NCBI GenBank assembly: GCA_004794655.1
Contig: SMMW01000584.1
Coordinates: 6,702,001-6,766,000, forward strand
Source of the DNA: Marisa cornuarietis
Lineage: Eukaryota; Mollusca; Gastropoda; Architaenioglossa; Ampullariidae
Direction: 5' to 3'
DNA length: 64,000 nt
Shown: positions 48,576-62,522 of the stretch, one piece after another
Position numbering within the stretch: the first letter of the stretch is position 1
How the letters are laid out: every line of letters starts with the position of its first letter
Notes under the pieces: generated by a model
The model's database searches: none
What the model saw: the letters and a program-made list of their open reading frames with translations, nothing else
What the model was told of the DNA's origin: nothing
Made by a program: the position numbers and the translations under genes

Positions 48576-51500
48576 ATGTCACTTGTTGATCTGGGCAAGC
48601 GCTTGCTGGAAGCAGCTAAACATGGCGATACTGAGTCAGTCCGTGCTCTCATGTCAAATGGAGCACCTTTCACTACAGATTGGGTGAGTTACAGCTGCAC
48701 TGCAGGATGAAAGCACAAAATTTTGTGACACTCTATAAGCAACATGCTTGTCTCTAACACAAAATTATTGCTTCAATAATTATCATATCACTTTTATGTA
48801 TTAGATTAATTAGAACAGTATTTCATCGTTTTCATTAACTTGTTTTTGTTTCTTTTTATTCCTTAGCTTGGAACATCTCCTCTGCACTTTGCAGCACAGC
48901 ATGGACATCATCAGACAGCAGAGGTACTTCTTCGGTCTGGCATAAGTCGAGATGCACGCACCAAGGTGGACCGCACACCACTGCATGTTGCAGCACAGGA
49001 GGGCCATCTAGATATTGTAGAACTTCTTCTGCAAAATTCTGCTGATATTGATGCTAAAGACATGGTTCGTTTAAAGAGTTTTATGCTGTTTGGCTACCTT
49101 GATCCACATCTAGGTTCACAGTTTTCTGTGAAAGGTTTGAAATTTCGCAGCCTATTGAGTCGCTGGAAGTCAGATTTTTTCACATCATGCTAAATAGTGT
49201 AAACATATTGGTTTAATTCTCAACAGAATCTTTTCTGTGAACATTTTTTCCAGAAATTTTTTACAGTCATTGCAAGCTATGTTAGCTAATAGGTCTCCTA
49301 CTAAAGACTGCTGGGGTTGGAGGAGTGAAGTAATCCAGCCACAGCTTAAATGTTACATCTTCAGGATGACATAACTTGGCAGTGAAAAAGGACAGACTTT
49401 GTTTCTTTTAGTATTTTTAAACATTCAAACCAAAATATGTATTTATTAATTTATTACCTGGTAATCTTGAGACTAAACTGTCATTCTGTTATTTAAGCAT
49501 TTATTCTCAGTATTTGCTTTCTACGGTTGATATTGACTGCTTACAGCTCAAGATGACGCCACTTCACTGGGCAACAGAAAAGGGCCATCTGGGCATCATA
49601 GAACTCTTGCTCCGGTCTGGAGCAGATCTCAGCTGTGAAGACAAGGTTCTTATAACACTTGTTATTAAAAAGAAAAACGATTTTCCATGTGATTTGAAAA
49701 CAGAGCCTTGGAGTTTTAAAAAATCTGAGATAACAGAGGATTATTTAAAAATTTACATGCAGAAAAAACTCTGAAGGATGGGAAGAATAATCTCTAGATC
49801 AAATGTGATATGGGGGCTTTTGTATTGCAGTTTGACCGTACTCCTTTGGATATTGCCATTGCCAATGGGCGCACTGACATCGCACAAGTGTTGCAGTTGG
49901 CACAGCACACAGACATTGGCAATGTAGAAGTTGACACTGTTACCATAGAAACTACAGAACCGATTATTACAGAGACTGTGACAACTTCAGGAGGTAAGGA
50001 GGCTTTCAGTTGCCTTTACCTGATATATTTTACCTAACCCATCTGCAAAGACCATCTATATCTTTTTGACTCTATTAGGTTTCAGTTGGTGGGTACTTTT
50101 GATATTGTTTTCTTTACTTTAAAGACTCAAGGGAATGACACACAAGATTTAACTTCAAGTAATCTGGGGGTATTTTCTAGCTCGTTGAGTTTGTTTTCTT
50201 TAATTCCACAGCTTGCAAAACAGGGTTTTCCTCTTTGGTTGAAACCAGAGTGATGGAAATTTATTGCTGGGAATGAATTATCCTGAGGTATGAGTTGTAT
50301 GTTTCAGTGAAGACAGAAGTATCCAGTGACTCAGAGCAAAGCAGTACATCTGTTCTAGCAACTTTAGCTGCTCTTGCTGAGGCTACTGGACCTATGAACT
50401 CAGCAAGTAAGTAATTCTCGCCTTCTTTCAAATTCCACAATGTATGGTATTTGTTGATTATTACTGATAAATGCGTAAAACCATCTACTTTGTATAAAGT
50501 CAACAAAGAATGTTCTCATATCAACAAGATCAAAGATGGCAGAAGCTTCGCTTTTATGGAATTAAAGTTAGGTGCACTACATATGTTTCGACCCACACTG
50601 GTATTTATGATGGATAAAAGTTTACCATGGTTTTATCTGAAAAAAATTAGAGTCTTCAATCTGACACCTTGAAAAGAAAGAATAAACTATATATTTTACT
50701 CCTTTCATCAATGAAAACATTTTTTAATGTCAAGGTCAAGAATGCCTGGTTTTTTAGGGAAGCCTCATATACAAATTGGAACATGCACCTGATTCTTCAT
50801 ATGATTATACTGTTTAATTATTTTTCAGAAACAGCGTAGGAGTAATATTAGTAATCATATATATATTTATTTATTTTGTGCACGGAAGACAATGATGATG
50901 GTTACTACAATTTATTTTAGTTGGGGCGCATGATTTTCCTTTAGACACAACAACTGCAGATGCTGTCAACTGGCTTGAGAGTCAGGGCATCACTATGATA
51001 TCAACTGCTGATGGTGGCCTTATTACTTCTGCAGTGGAGAGTGGTCAGACCATCACCTTAACTGGTAATCTGGAATTGTAGTACATTCATGTGTAAACTG
51101 ATATACACATGCACATGTATAATGTATATAGGTGCACACACTTATGCAGACACCTGATTTATCTAGATGATCTAGTCTCCATGCAGCATACATAGCCCTC
51201 TTCAAGAATATTGCTTTTGACTCACATGGTAACCATGTCTGAGTAGTCAAGCCTTTATAAATAAAAAGTGTTACAACTTTTTTCTCCATGGGATATTCTC
51301 TTTTTTACATGTGTGGGAAACAATATAGCACGCATATAGATTTATGTTGCTGGTGGTGAATTTAGAAGACTATACACTTAAAGTCTTTAGTTTATAATGA
51401 GTCTTTCATGTAAGGTGTTTTGTATAACATGGTTAAAAAAAAAAGAAATGTTTCAGAGGCTGGCAAGATAGCTCTGAACATCATCCGGCAAGATGCGCTT

Positions 51501-52836
51501 GGAGATGTGTCACATGATGGTGGACTGGAAACAGTCGTTGGACAGGATGGTCAGGTGTGTAATGTGAAGTGCATTTTATTTATTCTGAGTTGTGTGGCAA
51601 TATGACCCTGTTGGCTTGTCATAGATCTAAATGACTGGCTACTGATCACTGCTAAGAATAACAACAAATCTTGTTTCAATAAGGATCCAACATGGAGTAT
51701 GGGAGATAGCTGAAACAATCAAGACAAATAGCTCATATATTTCAGGCAAAATGGAACAACTTCAGTTCTGGAATTCAAATCTGCTTACATGTTGATGCTG
51801 TCAGTGTGTACAGTTCCTTGACATCAACAAGCTATTTTTTTAAAGTCATTTCAAGTAGAACCAGGTCATGCTTAATTAGTCTAGACAGTATGTAGAAGCA
51901 TAATGAATCTACTAGAGTCTAACGGTCACAGACATGCATCAGTGCACCAGATGTCTGATGTCTGTTCAAGTACCAACCATCCAGATAGCATGTGAAAGAT
52001 GATGCACGTAGAAAACAAATGAGAAAATGTTCTGTTACATTGGTGCAATTTCCTGTAGTTAGACCAGATTTCCTGTCTTTGCTAGAATGCATGGGTCACC
52101 TGTTTCACTAAACAAGGTGTTATTTCAGAAGGTGATCACTATTGTGGCAAACCCAAATGCAGAGGATTTATCAGAAGAAACACCTGTCCTGGTCACAGTT
52201 ACCGAAGATGGTACTGAGCTACCTATAGAGGGAGAGATTGTGGAAGAGGCTGAGGGAGGTTAGTCATTGTGTTTGTTATAAAGAATTGTTTCAGCTACTT
52301 CAACTTTTTTTTCATCCACATGAAAGGATCAACCTGCTTGGACTGTAGATTTTTAAAATATTTGCAGTGATAACAGAAGTGACACCAGACATGCAACATG
52401 CTATGGAAGGAACCCTAATCATAGAGGAGGGAGATGGTACAACAATCACTGTTACCCAGGCAACAGAGGATGAGATTGAAGTAAGAGCATTGTTGATGAA
52501 GCTGGTAAACACACCTGTCTGTAAGGGATTTGTCTCCTGAGCTGCCAGAGTAAGTGCTGGCCAACTGATGATATATTTATCTTTCTTGCTTAATTGTTGC
52601 TATGCGATACTATTTGAAATGATAGCTTAATTTAACGTGCTTATCTCTATATTCAGGATGAAGAAGATGGTGACCTAGAGCGGAGTTCGCTGCGGCGGCA
52701 GCTGGAAGAGGTCCAGAGGCAAGCAGAGGAATACAAACAGCAGCTGCGAGCAAAAGAGGAAGAAGCAGAAAAATTCCGCAAGCAGTTGTCTCAGATACAG
52801 ACAACAACAGATGTGAAAGATGTGGACTCCTCCTGA
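48576..52836 (+). CDS. GABPB: GA-binding protein subunit beta (GABPB)
   Basis: Non-DNA-binding partner of the ETS factor GABP-alpha; the complex activates nuclear genes for mitochondrial and housekeeping functions. Coding exons: 48576-48683, 48867-49064, 49547-49645, 49831-49993, 50308-50406, 50921-51064, 51457-51554, 52129-52258, 52368-52480, 52657-52836. Phases all fit, giving 443 residues. The N-terminus [14 protein letters not shown] followed by [15 protein letters not shown] is nearly the vertebrate sequence, and the first three coding exons match it in length. Ankyrin repeats cover about residues 5-168 ([48 protein letters not shown]). [15 protein letters not shown] is the conserved activation-region motif. 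Residues 385-443 end in a coiled coil ([20 protein letters not shown]) used for tetramer formation. An in-frame ATG at 48519 lies before the acceptor, so 48576 is preferred. Exon 50921 has an alternative in-frame acceptor at 50945. Confidence 0.97.
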
Positions 52837-55008
52837 GAGTTGCAGTGATGGTGGCAATGTTTGTGCATAGAACTTCAGAGATATTAACAAAGATGGGGAT
52901 ATTCTTGAGAGGACTATTTGTGGCATGTCTTAGAAGTGGGTTCTGCCCCAGCTGTGAAACAAGTTACATGCAAGCTGCTGTGTGAAGAAAATGTTAGTGA
53001 CTGTAAGGCAGTGTTTCTCATAAATTCCTAGCAGCTATTTGTGTGCTGCTAGTTATTAGTGTCTGCCAGCTGAAGTGGATAAGGAATGGTTGCAAGTCAA
53101 CAGTTCTTATTAATGTACACTAGCAACCATGTGAGTAGTTGGTGGCTGGGGTGGTACTGGAATAGGTGAAGACAATAGTTGCCATTACTATCATCTAGCT
53201 TCCTTGTGGCTTCCTTTTTAAATTGCTCTGGCTCAAGGTGGCGTAGTGAAGAAGACAGTGCTCATCCAGACATGGTTTCTCTTTATTGTTCCTTCCTCTT
53301 TTCTACTTTTTCCCCTTCTTTAATACCATGTGTTAAAGTTTTGTCGGCTGACATAAGTTTTTAAAGGTCCCATGATTTCTTGGGAAAATGATTATTCGTG
53401 AAGCATATCTGTTCATGATTAGCATAAAGAGTCACTAGAAGCACACTGCTGTCTATCATATCTTCACTAGGGTTTTGTTTATGAATAGTATGATTTGTGT
53501 TTTTTATCAAGTTTTGCATTTTGAAATGAATCATGAAATGTCATCCGTGAAATGAAAAAAAAATTATGGGAAAGTGGAAGGCAGGTTTTTCCCTTTTTTT
53601 TGAACATGCTGAGTTTGTGTAGTAGTTCCACATGCCCACTGATTTAAAATTCATGGGAAGACCCTGCATATATTTTAGAAGAACTTGCAGCATCTTACCA
53701 CACATCATTTAAAGCAGCATGGAATAGGAGCATTGACATCTACCTCCTCAGTTTTGAAATTGAAGAACGAAAGCAGTTCAACTATACAAAAAGCATGTAA
53801 AGCTCACAGTTCACAAAAATAAGCTACAGTGGCAGAGCTTCCTAAGTACTGTTTGTTTCTCTGGTTGAGTTCCTATATGGCGGCTAGTTAGCTTCAAGCA
53901 GAGGCTTGCAAGGTCTATCCATTAGTTTCAGATCCATGCATGCACCCCAGATTTGTACATTCCACAGTTCTAACATCAATTGCTCGTAAATAAGTGTTGT
54001 CAGAACTGAAAGACTGTGTTTAGGCCTTCTTGTCCTTATCAAGGCATGTTTACTTTCCAGAAATTTTGCCACTGGGATTTTAGTTTTGTTTCTGAACCTT
54101 TGTCTGAAGCACACTCTGTCATTTGACATAAGGCAGCCTGTTGAATGAGCTCTATTCTTATTTTCATCCCCCACCCCCAACCTCTCTCCTATGGAGAGTA
54201 TATCAGAGATCCACATCGGTGTGCCTGTTTTTGTGATGTGCATAAACATAATGGTAAAACATGCAGATGTAAATGCTGTATGGTAAAATGCATAGTTTGT
54301 GTTCTTTAGGGGCCGTAGTTATGAAGCTAGATTAAGTCAACTCTCCAGGGCAAAATAGGGAACTCAATGAAAAGTATCTTGTTTCCAAAGTTATAAAACA
54401 GCGTCCAGACCCTGTGGACACTACTTCAAGTTTCTTTACCTTAGGACACTGCTTTACAACTAGGTCTTGGTGGATAAAACTTCAGGATCAAGACATTTGT
54501 CCTTGAGTTCCCCCATGTTGCCCCAGAGCAACATCTTACCCTTGCTTAATAAATACAGCTCTTAATGTGTATATGTCCCCAGGTTTTCTTCCCAGTTCTT
54601 AAGTATCCATTTTGCATGCTTTTGCAGCCACATTAAACTGTGATTTCTCAAATATTGCCTTCTGACACTTCATTTATGTCAACTGACTGCAAGGGAATGA
54701 AACTAAAGTGAAATCTCAATTCCGCTAGCTTAGACGGTAAAAAAAGAATGTTTGATCAAAGTATCTTACATGAATATACATTTTTTCTATGGACTTTATC
54801 TTTCATTCAGTTTTTTTCTGTTTGTTTTAATTATTTTCCTTGGGCTTGTCAATACATAAAGTGTGGCTGACAGAAGTGTGGGTTCTTTGGTAAGAAACCT
54901 TTTACAAAAACCAATCGTCCATTGATAAATGCATTTTTGAACCACTCAGCTGGAGGGAGGATTGTAGATGATGCTTTGGGAGCAATAAAGTATTTTTCTA
55001 CATATCTC
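52837..55008 (+). other. GABPB: GABPB 3' untranslated region
   Basis: About 2.2 kb from the stop codon to the AATAAA at 54984-54989. An earlier AATAAA near 54548 gives a possible shorter form. A 121-codon frame on the opposite strand (54249-53884) has no recognisable features and is not called. Confidence 0.55.
54984..54989 (+). terminator. GABPB: GABPB polyadenylation signal
   Basis: AATAAA, followed within about 20 bp by a T-rich and then TG-containing stretch, as expected around a cleavage site. Confidence 0.5.
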
Positions 55009-55182
55009 GGTTTTTAATGTGTCATACATTGATGCAGAGAGAGAGTTGATTTGATGTGAGCAGATGCTACACCCCTCCATTTACGATTTTTTAGAATTGT
55101 TGATTTGGTGCTCTCGCAAGAAAGCAATAGGAAAATGTCATAGTGATGGTCGCCATTGACACTCTCTGTGGTGTAGTTTTTT

Positions 55183-55770
55183 TTACCTTTTGGAGATTTC
55201 GAGTTTCGTGTTTGTTGGCGTGTAGATCTGACCGGTGAGGTTTGTTTGGGTTGTGACATTTGTGGTCTGAGTTGTTTGTGATGACTGGGGGGACATAGCG
55301 TGACGGACTGGGACAGGGCCCTCAGAAGAGACCCAGGTTGACGGTCGTTTTGCTGCGACTGCCGAGTAGGACGTGGGGTTTTCAGTAGAAGATGCTCCTG
55401 GGGGTCCACCCACTACGCGGCGGCGAGCATCGGCGTAAGAGACCCCAGATTCCGCGCGTACGCGTTAGATGGCTGCCTCTTCCTTCCACTTCGGGCAGTT
55501 CTTGGAAGAAGCAGGGAGAGGCCCGTCATGGCCATAACGCTGACAGTTGAAGCAGCGCAATGGTGAAGGTATAAAAGGAGAAATTTTAACCCGCAAATAT
55601 CTAACTTCAATAAAAGTTGTGTATTTTGGCCAGGCAGAAAGTCAGAAATAAAGTGTTGGAATAGATTATTTTGCCATCCTTTTTGAGAGTGACCCTCTGC
55701 ACAGCCAAAACCCCCTGGGATGTCAGTTCTGACTTGATGTCAAGTTCCGACATCCCAGCAAGCTCATGAC
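55183..55770 (-). pseudogene. Jockey/I-type LINE ORF1 (gag-like) remnant
   Basis: Read on the minus strand from about 55770, one frame gives a stretch with SELTSQGVLAVQRVTLKKDG then IIYSNTLFLTF, typical of insect and mollusc LINE ORF1 proteins before the zinc knuckles. After a frameshift it continues with FIPSPLRCFNCQRYGH (the start of a CCHC knuckle), then, much too soon, NCPKWKEEAAI, an in-frame stop at 55467-55465, and ESGVSYADARRRV. The middle knuckles are deleted. With a frameshift, a stop and a deletion it is clearly dead. Confidence 0.8.
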
Positions 55771-57950
55771 AACAAGAAAACGGGGCGAGGCCCCCTCAAC
55801 ACTCTCTTTCCCACTTTCTCTCACCTCAGTAACCTCATCCTCATTATACGAAGATATTTCTCTCTTGCAAGCGGTTCCCCAGGTTCGTTTTAGTTGTTGC
55901 CATCATGAAAAAAATTATGGTTCGTTCCTTCTGCTCCCCACCCACCACGGAGTCCAATAAGGGGATGCGAGCTAGCGGTCCAACTTAGGGCATTTCCAGC
56001 AGGGTTGCACCAGGGGTACAGAAGGATTATACTCTGGCCTTCAGAAAGGAATACCTGACTGACCCTCAGCCGCAGCATTCTACCAAAGCTAGGGCAATAC
56101 ACGACCAGCCGATTGATTGGTGTGGGCCACACCAACCTCCCGTCTAGGAGAAATCCTCACCAAAGAGGTGTGTTGGTATGATGGACCACAGCCCATCATG
56201 GACCTCAACCTCCAGGATCCCATCCTCCCCCGACACGGGTTGCCCATGCACCGCAAGCGCAGGGGGGGGGGGGTCTAAAGAAGGCCACAGAGAAAATAGT
56301 TACACCAAAAGATAGGTATGATGGGAAAAAGAAGGCAGGAGCAAGGCCGGTGTAGACAGAATATAGGAAAGATAAAACTGTAGTGAAATAGTGAGATGGT
56401 TGGTTAGAAAAAAGAGTATAGGTGAAATGGCTAGTGAGGGAGAAGGGGTGGGCCAGCTTATATAGTCACCCAGCCAGAGAGAGGCTCGGTGTTCATCCCC
56501 GAGAAGCAGGGCCCACGGGGGCTAGGAATGGTACGTGGGGGAGGGGATAGGTCTTGGGTATTTCAGGGTATAGCGTGATAGGCTGTATAGTTTCTTTAGT
56601 TAAACATCGATACCGTCAGGGCAGGGCAGGGCAGATTTGTTTCTGGGGGATCATGTGGTTAGATGTGTATATATAGCTTAGGATATAGATTTGTAATCGG
56701 GGCTTTTTCCCATTACTCCAGCGGGGACTACCGTCTCTGAGTGCCGTAGCGCAGCTGCAGGCAGTAAGCGTGTAGAAGGGGGATTCGTTCCACGTGAGCG
56801 CTACGCGTTACTGGGACTTGCAGTCTGTAACCTGTTGAAATGTGAGGCAAGGTACGTTGACATTTCTGTCCTGGCAGGCGACAAGAAGGGATAACACCGT
56901 ATATACTGTATAGGGATCGGTAACAGCAACACTGCCTTCCGTTCTCTGGGGCAACCGCCGGAGGTATAGTGGCCGGCAGTAATATATATATCTCGTCTGT
57001 GTTCCCCTGGAATTCTTGGTCGTCTGGAGTCGGTGCTAGCTCATGCAGCTGTCGCCGGGCAACCGGTGAAAGCAGTGGAAGCCGGCTAGTGGCAGTCTTT
57101 CAGAGAGTCCACGTCCACCTTCGTCGTCATCGTTTGTTGCCTGGAGCAACTGTATGTGAGTGACCAGAGGATCTCCGCCAGTATTGACAATGTAGTGCGG
57201 CTGCCTACTACTATATATCTAAGTTGTCGAGGGCCATTCAGTCGCGTGGACACTGCCATACCGCCCCCCCCAGCTGTGTGTGAGGCTGGGCGAGTGAGGG
57301 CGAATTCGTTCGTCCCTGCTTCAAACTCAGAGCCACAAGAACACCTGGCTGTGAGGGAAGTCTTATATTTTATTATTTTATGTTTAACCTTTGTCTTACT
57401 GCCCTGATGTCAGGTACGTCATATTAGTATTTATGCATGTTTATTTTGATAAGTATATTCAACCTGATTTTTTCTTTTGAGATTAATAATATTTTATATT
57501 GTTGTACAACTGTGTTGTCAGTTATTTGCGCACGCGAGTGAGGAAAGGTATTTGAGTGAGGCGTGCGAACGTGTGAAACTCAGCGATTGGGCTGTAAAAG
57601 GGTGAAAGAAGTGAAGCGAGCCAGGGAATCGAACTCTCCCCTTTCCTCTCGGGTTAGTCCCGACCCTTCTTCCCGCAGTTTCGTCACAAGTACCCTAACC
57701 CTATCTTACAATTTAAATGTACGTGTACAATATTATCATTTGCAAAGACTAAACATTGCATTTCCTCAGTCTCGACTCTCTTTACCTGATACATTACGAG
57801 GGGTCAACCCAACCATACCGCCTTTCCCTACATTCTTTGTCGCAGGATCATTAAGGTGGAGCCAGCTTCATGCATGGGCCCCATATAGGCCACAAAAGTC
57901 CAGTACCAATGTGAAACAGTTCCAAAATGCACTGAGAGGTGATTAGCCAA
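55771..57950. other. GC-richer island, probably transposon-derived
   Basis: The region is visibly richer in G+C than either flank. It holds a G run at about 56262-56274, direct CCGG-rich motifs (GGCAACCG occurs near 56951 and 57058) and no credible gene. It lies next to the LINE ORF1 remnant and may include that element's 5' untranslated region or an older LTR element. I could not find terminal repeats. Confidence 0.4.
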
Positions 57951-60900
57951 TCTTATTTCTGATCTGCCTTGAGGTATTTCTGAATCCATTTTGCATATTG
58001 CATGATGATGTTATTTATCCAGGGATATCTGCAATCTTTCACAATCAAAATCTAACACTCAACATACACAACTCAAGCATGTTTATTTTAATGTTTTGAT
58101 AAGACATTGGCCAACAACGTACATTTCTCGGAAAAGAAGAGCTTCCACAACTTGAGTTAGCATCAGAATACACAAGAAAGTGTATTACATGATTTACCAT
58201 ACATTGGAATCATGGCTAGCCAAACATTCTTTGGTTGATACTGGCTACATAAGGGCTATCAAGCCAGGTGATGCTTGGATTGAGACATGCTACAATAAAA
58301 AGACTCTCTTTGAATCAATGAAAAGCAAAAATCTAGCCAGCAATGTCAAACCACAATGGTAACTGTTCTCTTGTTCTTGATTAACTTGCTGACAGTAATA
58401 GCTGTCACTCTAAGATCAACTTTATCACATATACATAGTACAAATGTCATGGTTCATGGCTAAGTAGATTGAAACCACTTGGAAGCGTCCTTCACTTTAA
58501 GTCATACAGCAATGAAAAAAGGAAAAACCTTTGATATAGCTGTGGTTTTTCAGAAAACAGTGTTTAGTAGTGAAACACATTTTATACAAATTTTTAGGAA
58601 AAAAATGGACTCATTAGTGACATTCCTTTGTGCTTTGAACTTCTACAGTCTCTTAAAAATGTAATTAATCCTAATGAATGAAACACACTAAGTAAATCAG
58701 GTAAAGAAAATATTACCTCCCCTCTCCCACACCTAAAGAAAAAAAATCAAAATAACAATGAGGTTGAAAAAGAGACCAAATAAAACGGATGTGCAGCAGA
58801 AGAAAACTGGGAATGTAAACATTTTAAATCCAGCACCTTCCAATCTCCTATCCTTTATTTTCTACTCTCCTCACACAAGCTACCATGCTGCTCCCCTCAA
58901 GACCAATACTCAGAGGTACAGCCATGTATATTATGAAGCCGTGTCCTTCAAAAAAGACAACAGAATTGGGACTAAATACCTAATATACTTTTAAGATCAT
59001 GCTTAAAATGTCACTGCATTTTTATCATAAAGAATGAAAATGCCATTCTTTAAGCTGCTTTAAGCCATTTTTCCCTATCTGAAAGACGAGTAGATTGACT
59101 TAATGGAGACACAATCACTGGTACAGGCTAAACAGCTTTTACAGTCATTTGCCATGTTGAATTTCATGGCATTGATCTTTTCCTCTGTAATCAAAAACAA
59201 AATTAGTTGTACTTTGTACACTGGTAATATCTGAAAATAAAACAAATCTTGTGTGACACCACCAGCAGCTGTGGAAATATACTGATGGTGACACTGTAGT
59301 GTCTGAACCCCTTAACTCCCAAAATGCATCACACCTACAGAAGTCACAGCGAAACAAACCACATACACCTGGATTTTTTTCATGCCTTTGCTATGGTCAG
59401 TTTAGGCTAAAGCATAGCCGCAGCACTTGGCTGAAGCTGGAAGACTCCATCTTTGTACAACACATTCAGGTCTCAGAAAAGCTCAGACTTGGCCTCTTTG
59501 CCTTTTACAGTGACAGGAAGACCAGGGCCACAAAAAGGAACAGGTTCCCTGCCTCCAAAGCTTGTGCAGTAGGATGTAGAATGCAAACTTGTCCACACTC
59601 TCTAAATTTAATGTTTTTTAAAAGATTTATTAATCATATTTTGTAAAGTACTGAAAATTATATTCAACTTTTAAGGTGCACAGGAATGGAATGAATCCTA
59701 TTAATATTAAAAGGCCAGTAAATAGGATAATATGCATTTCTAAAACATTCTGCTGTTAGATATTATGTTCTAGAAATGCAGTTTCTGTTTATCCTTTCTG
59801 CCCTGTGTCATCACTTCTCTCTAATTTATGTGCACCCACCCACCCTTCCCACACAAATATGTAATGCTTATGTAAAAAGCTGAAAGGTGTCTCATGAAAT
59901 GCATTCTGAAAATAAAAGCATGAAACTCTTGTAGGACTCAATCTAATGCTATGTTCTACCTTCCCCTCACCCTTCTGTACATTGTGTTTCCCATCTCTTT
60001 TCAGCTAGTGCCACCAACACGAAGAAAGTACCAACACACCCTTCACCTTCTCTTCCAAATAATTCACTCACAGAACACCACCACAGACATGAATCGCTGA
60101 AGAAAAATGCCAACAGCCTAACCTAGAGAGCTATGGAAAGCTTTGAAGCAAGGAAAAGATTTGTATACAGTAATCTGATTAGCTAGCATCAAGATCATTC
60201 CAGACTCAACCAATGCCCACTGTAAAAGGTAAGAATCTTATTAGAGATAAGGATAAACAAATACTAACGGTGTCATGGGAGGAAACAACCATGCTGGTAA
60301 TAGAGGAAAATCCTAACATGCAGAAATTTGTATGTATGAATATGTATCTACATGTGCATGTGCACATGCACACTTGTTTGAGTGTACTATGTGTTTGTGT
60401 GTACTATGTGTGTTTATGTCATGGTGGTAAATATGCTGGTCTTTATAATCTGCAATAAAACTGCTTCAAACAATTTTTTTATGCATCTCATTACAATATC
60501 ACAAGGTAAACCAGATCTTTTAAGTTTTGATGATAACAAGATTTTAGATTTTTACAACTTAAAACATCTTGCACTGCAAAAACTATTAACATGATTTGAT
60601 AATACACAATCATATAACTAATACTGCACAGCAGACACCAAAGATAAAGTAAAAAAACAACTGCAAAAAATTATCACCAAAAGCAAAGAAAAGATGTCAA
60701 ATATAAATAATTTTTAGTACAAAAATATATAAATATTTCAAGGAAGAAAAGGTATTCAGAAAGAAAAATGTTCCTGAACATAAATAAAAACAGAAACACT
60801 GAGAATACATATTCCATTCATATATTGCACAGAATTATAAGGTTATGACGTTAAGAAATAAACAAATTCCCTCGTTTTGAAAACAGTAATAATTATCAAA

Positions 60901-62522
60901 ATTCTGCAAAGTCCATTTGTTAAAAAAATCTTTCTTAGACTAAAAAGAGCACATTAAAAACTATTAAAATGTACATTTCAATGAAATATTGCACAGAAGT
61001 GTTACAACATCAACTGATTAGTATTTGTTAAAGCTATGATGAAAAGTATGCATTCTATTATATTCTGCCAACCACAATTTTTTTCAACAGATGACCTTGT
61101 CTTTATTAAAACACTATTAAAAGAAAGATAAATGACAACTTGTGCAAGCACAATTTTTGATTGATGATTTACTCTCTCTCATGTTACACACACACACACA
61201 CATGCACAAGTATAGGCTATAGTATATGTAAGTTTACTCCACAAACTATGTATTAAATTTTACTATGAATGCCTGAAGCATCTGCAGTAAAATGTAAATG
61301 TTGCTTGTGAAGCAATAGCAAGTGAACAAAAAAGCCTTATCATTCTGACAAAACTCCACTCTAGTCCAGTTATATCGACTGGGATTGTGTGCATTCACTA
61401 AAGAAAACAAATGTGTCACAATACTTAAATCTCCGCTCTACAAAAGATTATGAAATAATAATCTTCTCTATTTCCTGTGAGAGGCAGCACTCCCTGGAAA
61501 CCGAGCTTCAATAGTGACTGGCAAATAATATTTTCATTTATACATGATAAATACCCTGCCTAGTAAAGACTATGCATTGCAAAGTTACAAATATTGCCAG
61601 GTTCTTGTTCTCATCAAATTCTGCCTGAGATCAGACTTATGCACCAGCTAAATCAGATGCAGATATTCCTAACTGTAAGATGGTATTAGATAAACAACCT
61701 GCATGAGTCATGATGCTTTCCACACCAACAAATGTGGAACTGCATTGGCTTGTGCATAGGCCACTTTCAGAGAGCTGCTAGAAATCCTTGTGATGAGAGT
61801 TTTAGGAGTGTCACATTCCCTTGGCTCTTCAGTGACCTTAAGGTAGTGTCATGCAATATCCTTTAAAATGTGAAAAGCACAGTTAAGGATAACAAATGAC
61901 TAAGCTCTGAAATAAGATGTAGTAAAATAATCATAAAACTGAATAGACTGTCAAACTACAAGTTGCCAGCACCTTTGTCCTGCACTGGTCAAGAAGTGGC
62001 TGCAGTGCGACTACAAACAGTATACAGAATAAAAAAAAGCAATGCTAAAAATCCATTTTTTCAAGATAGCCTCCTCCCATAACATACAACTGAGTATTTT
62101 TCATGTGGGACTCGAAAGTCCAATAACAAAGTGAAATACTTCAAGATGCATCCTCCTCCTGAAAGCAAATGTAATGCTTCACTGAAAGTTGTTTGTTTTT
62201 TTGATTCACACACTTATATTAACACATTTTGTTAAGGGGGCATCTACATGGAGTTTAATTTTAACTTAAAAACTCTTACGCAAGCGCCCTTTCTCTTTTT
62301 AAGAGATGCATGAAAAGTAAAAATCTCACTTTCAAGCCAAACATTATCTTCTATAAAATATCAAGAATTGCTTGAAAAGTTAACTCAGGTCACAAAAAAG
62401 TAATAAGCAAAAGTTAAATAATAATGATTTTTTTTCCCTTTGCGTTTTTGCAAAGCAGCAAACAGCAAATGACTGTCCATACAGCACATGGCTTTGCTGG
62501 CTTACACAAGATGGTTTGGCTT
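57951..62522. other. AT-rich flank, possible 3' UTR of the membrane-protein gene
   Basis: No coding exon is recognised, and there are few microsatellites or transposon traces. It lies immediately after the minus-strand stop codon at 62523. A minus-strand AATAAA (TTTATT near 58081) could mark its far end. A 20-bp perfect palindrome (arm TGTGCATGTG) lies at 60353-60372. Confidence 0.35.

Noticed and set aside
53884..54249. 121-codon frame antisense to the GABPB 3' UTR
   Set aside because: No recognisable motif and no acceptor or promoter. It is treated as chance.
57698..57710. CCCTAACCCTA telomere-like motif
   Set aside because: Only two short units, with no array around it.
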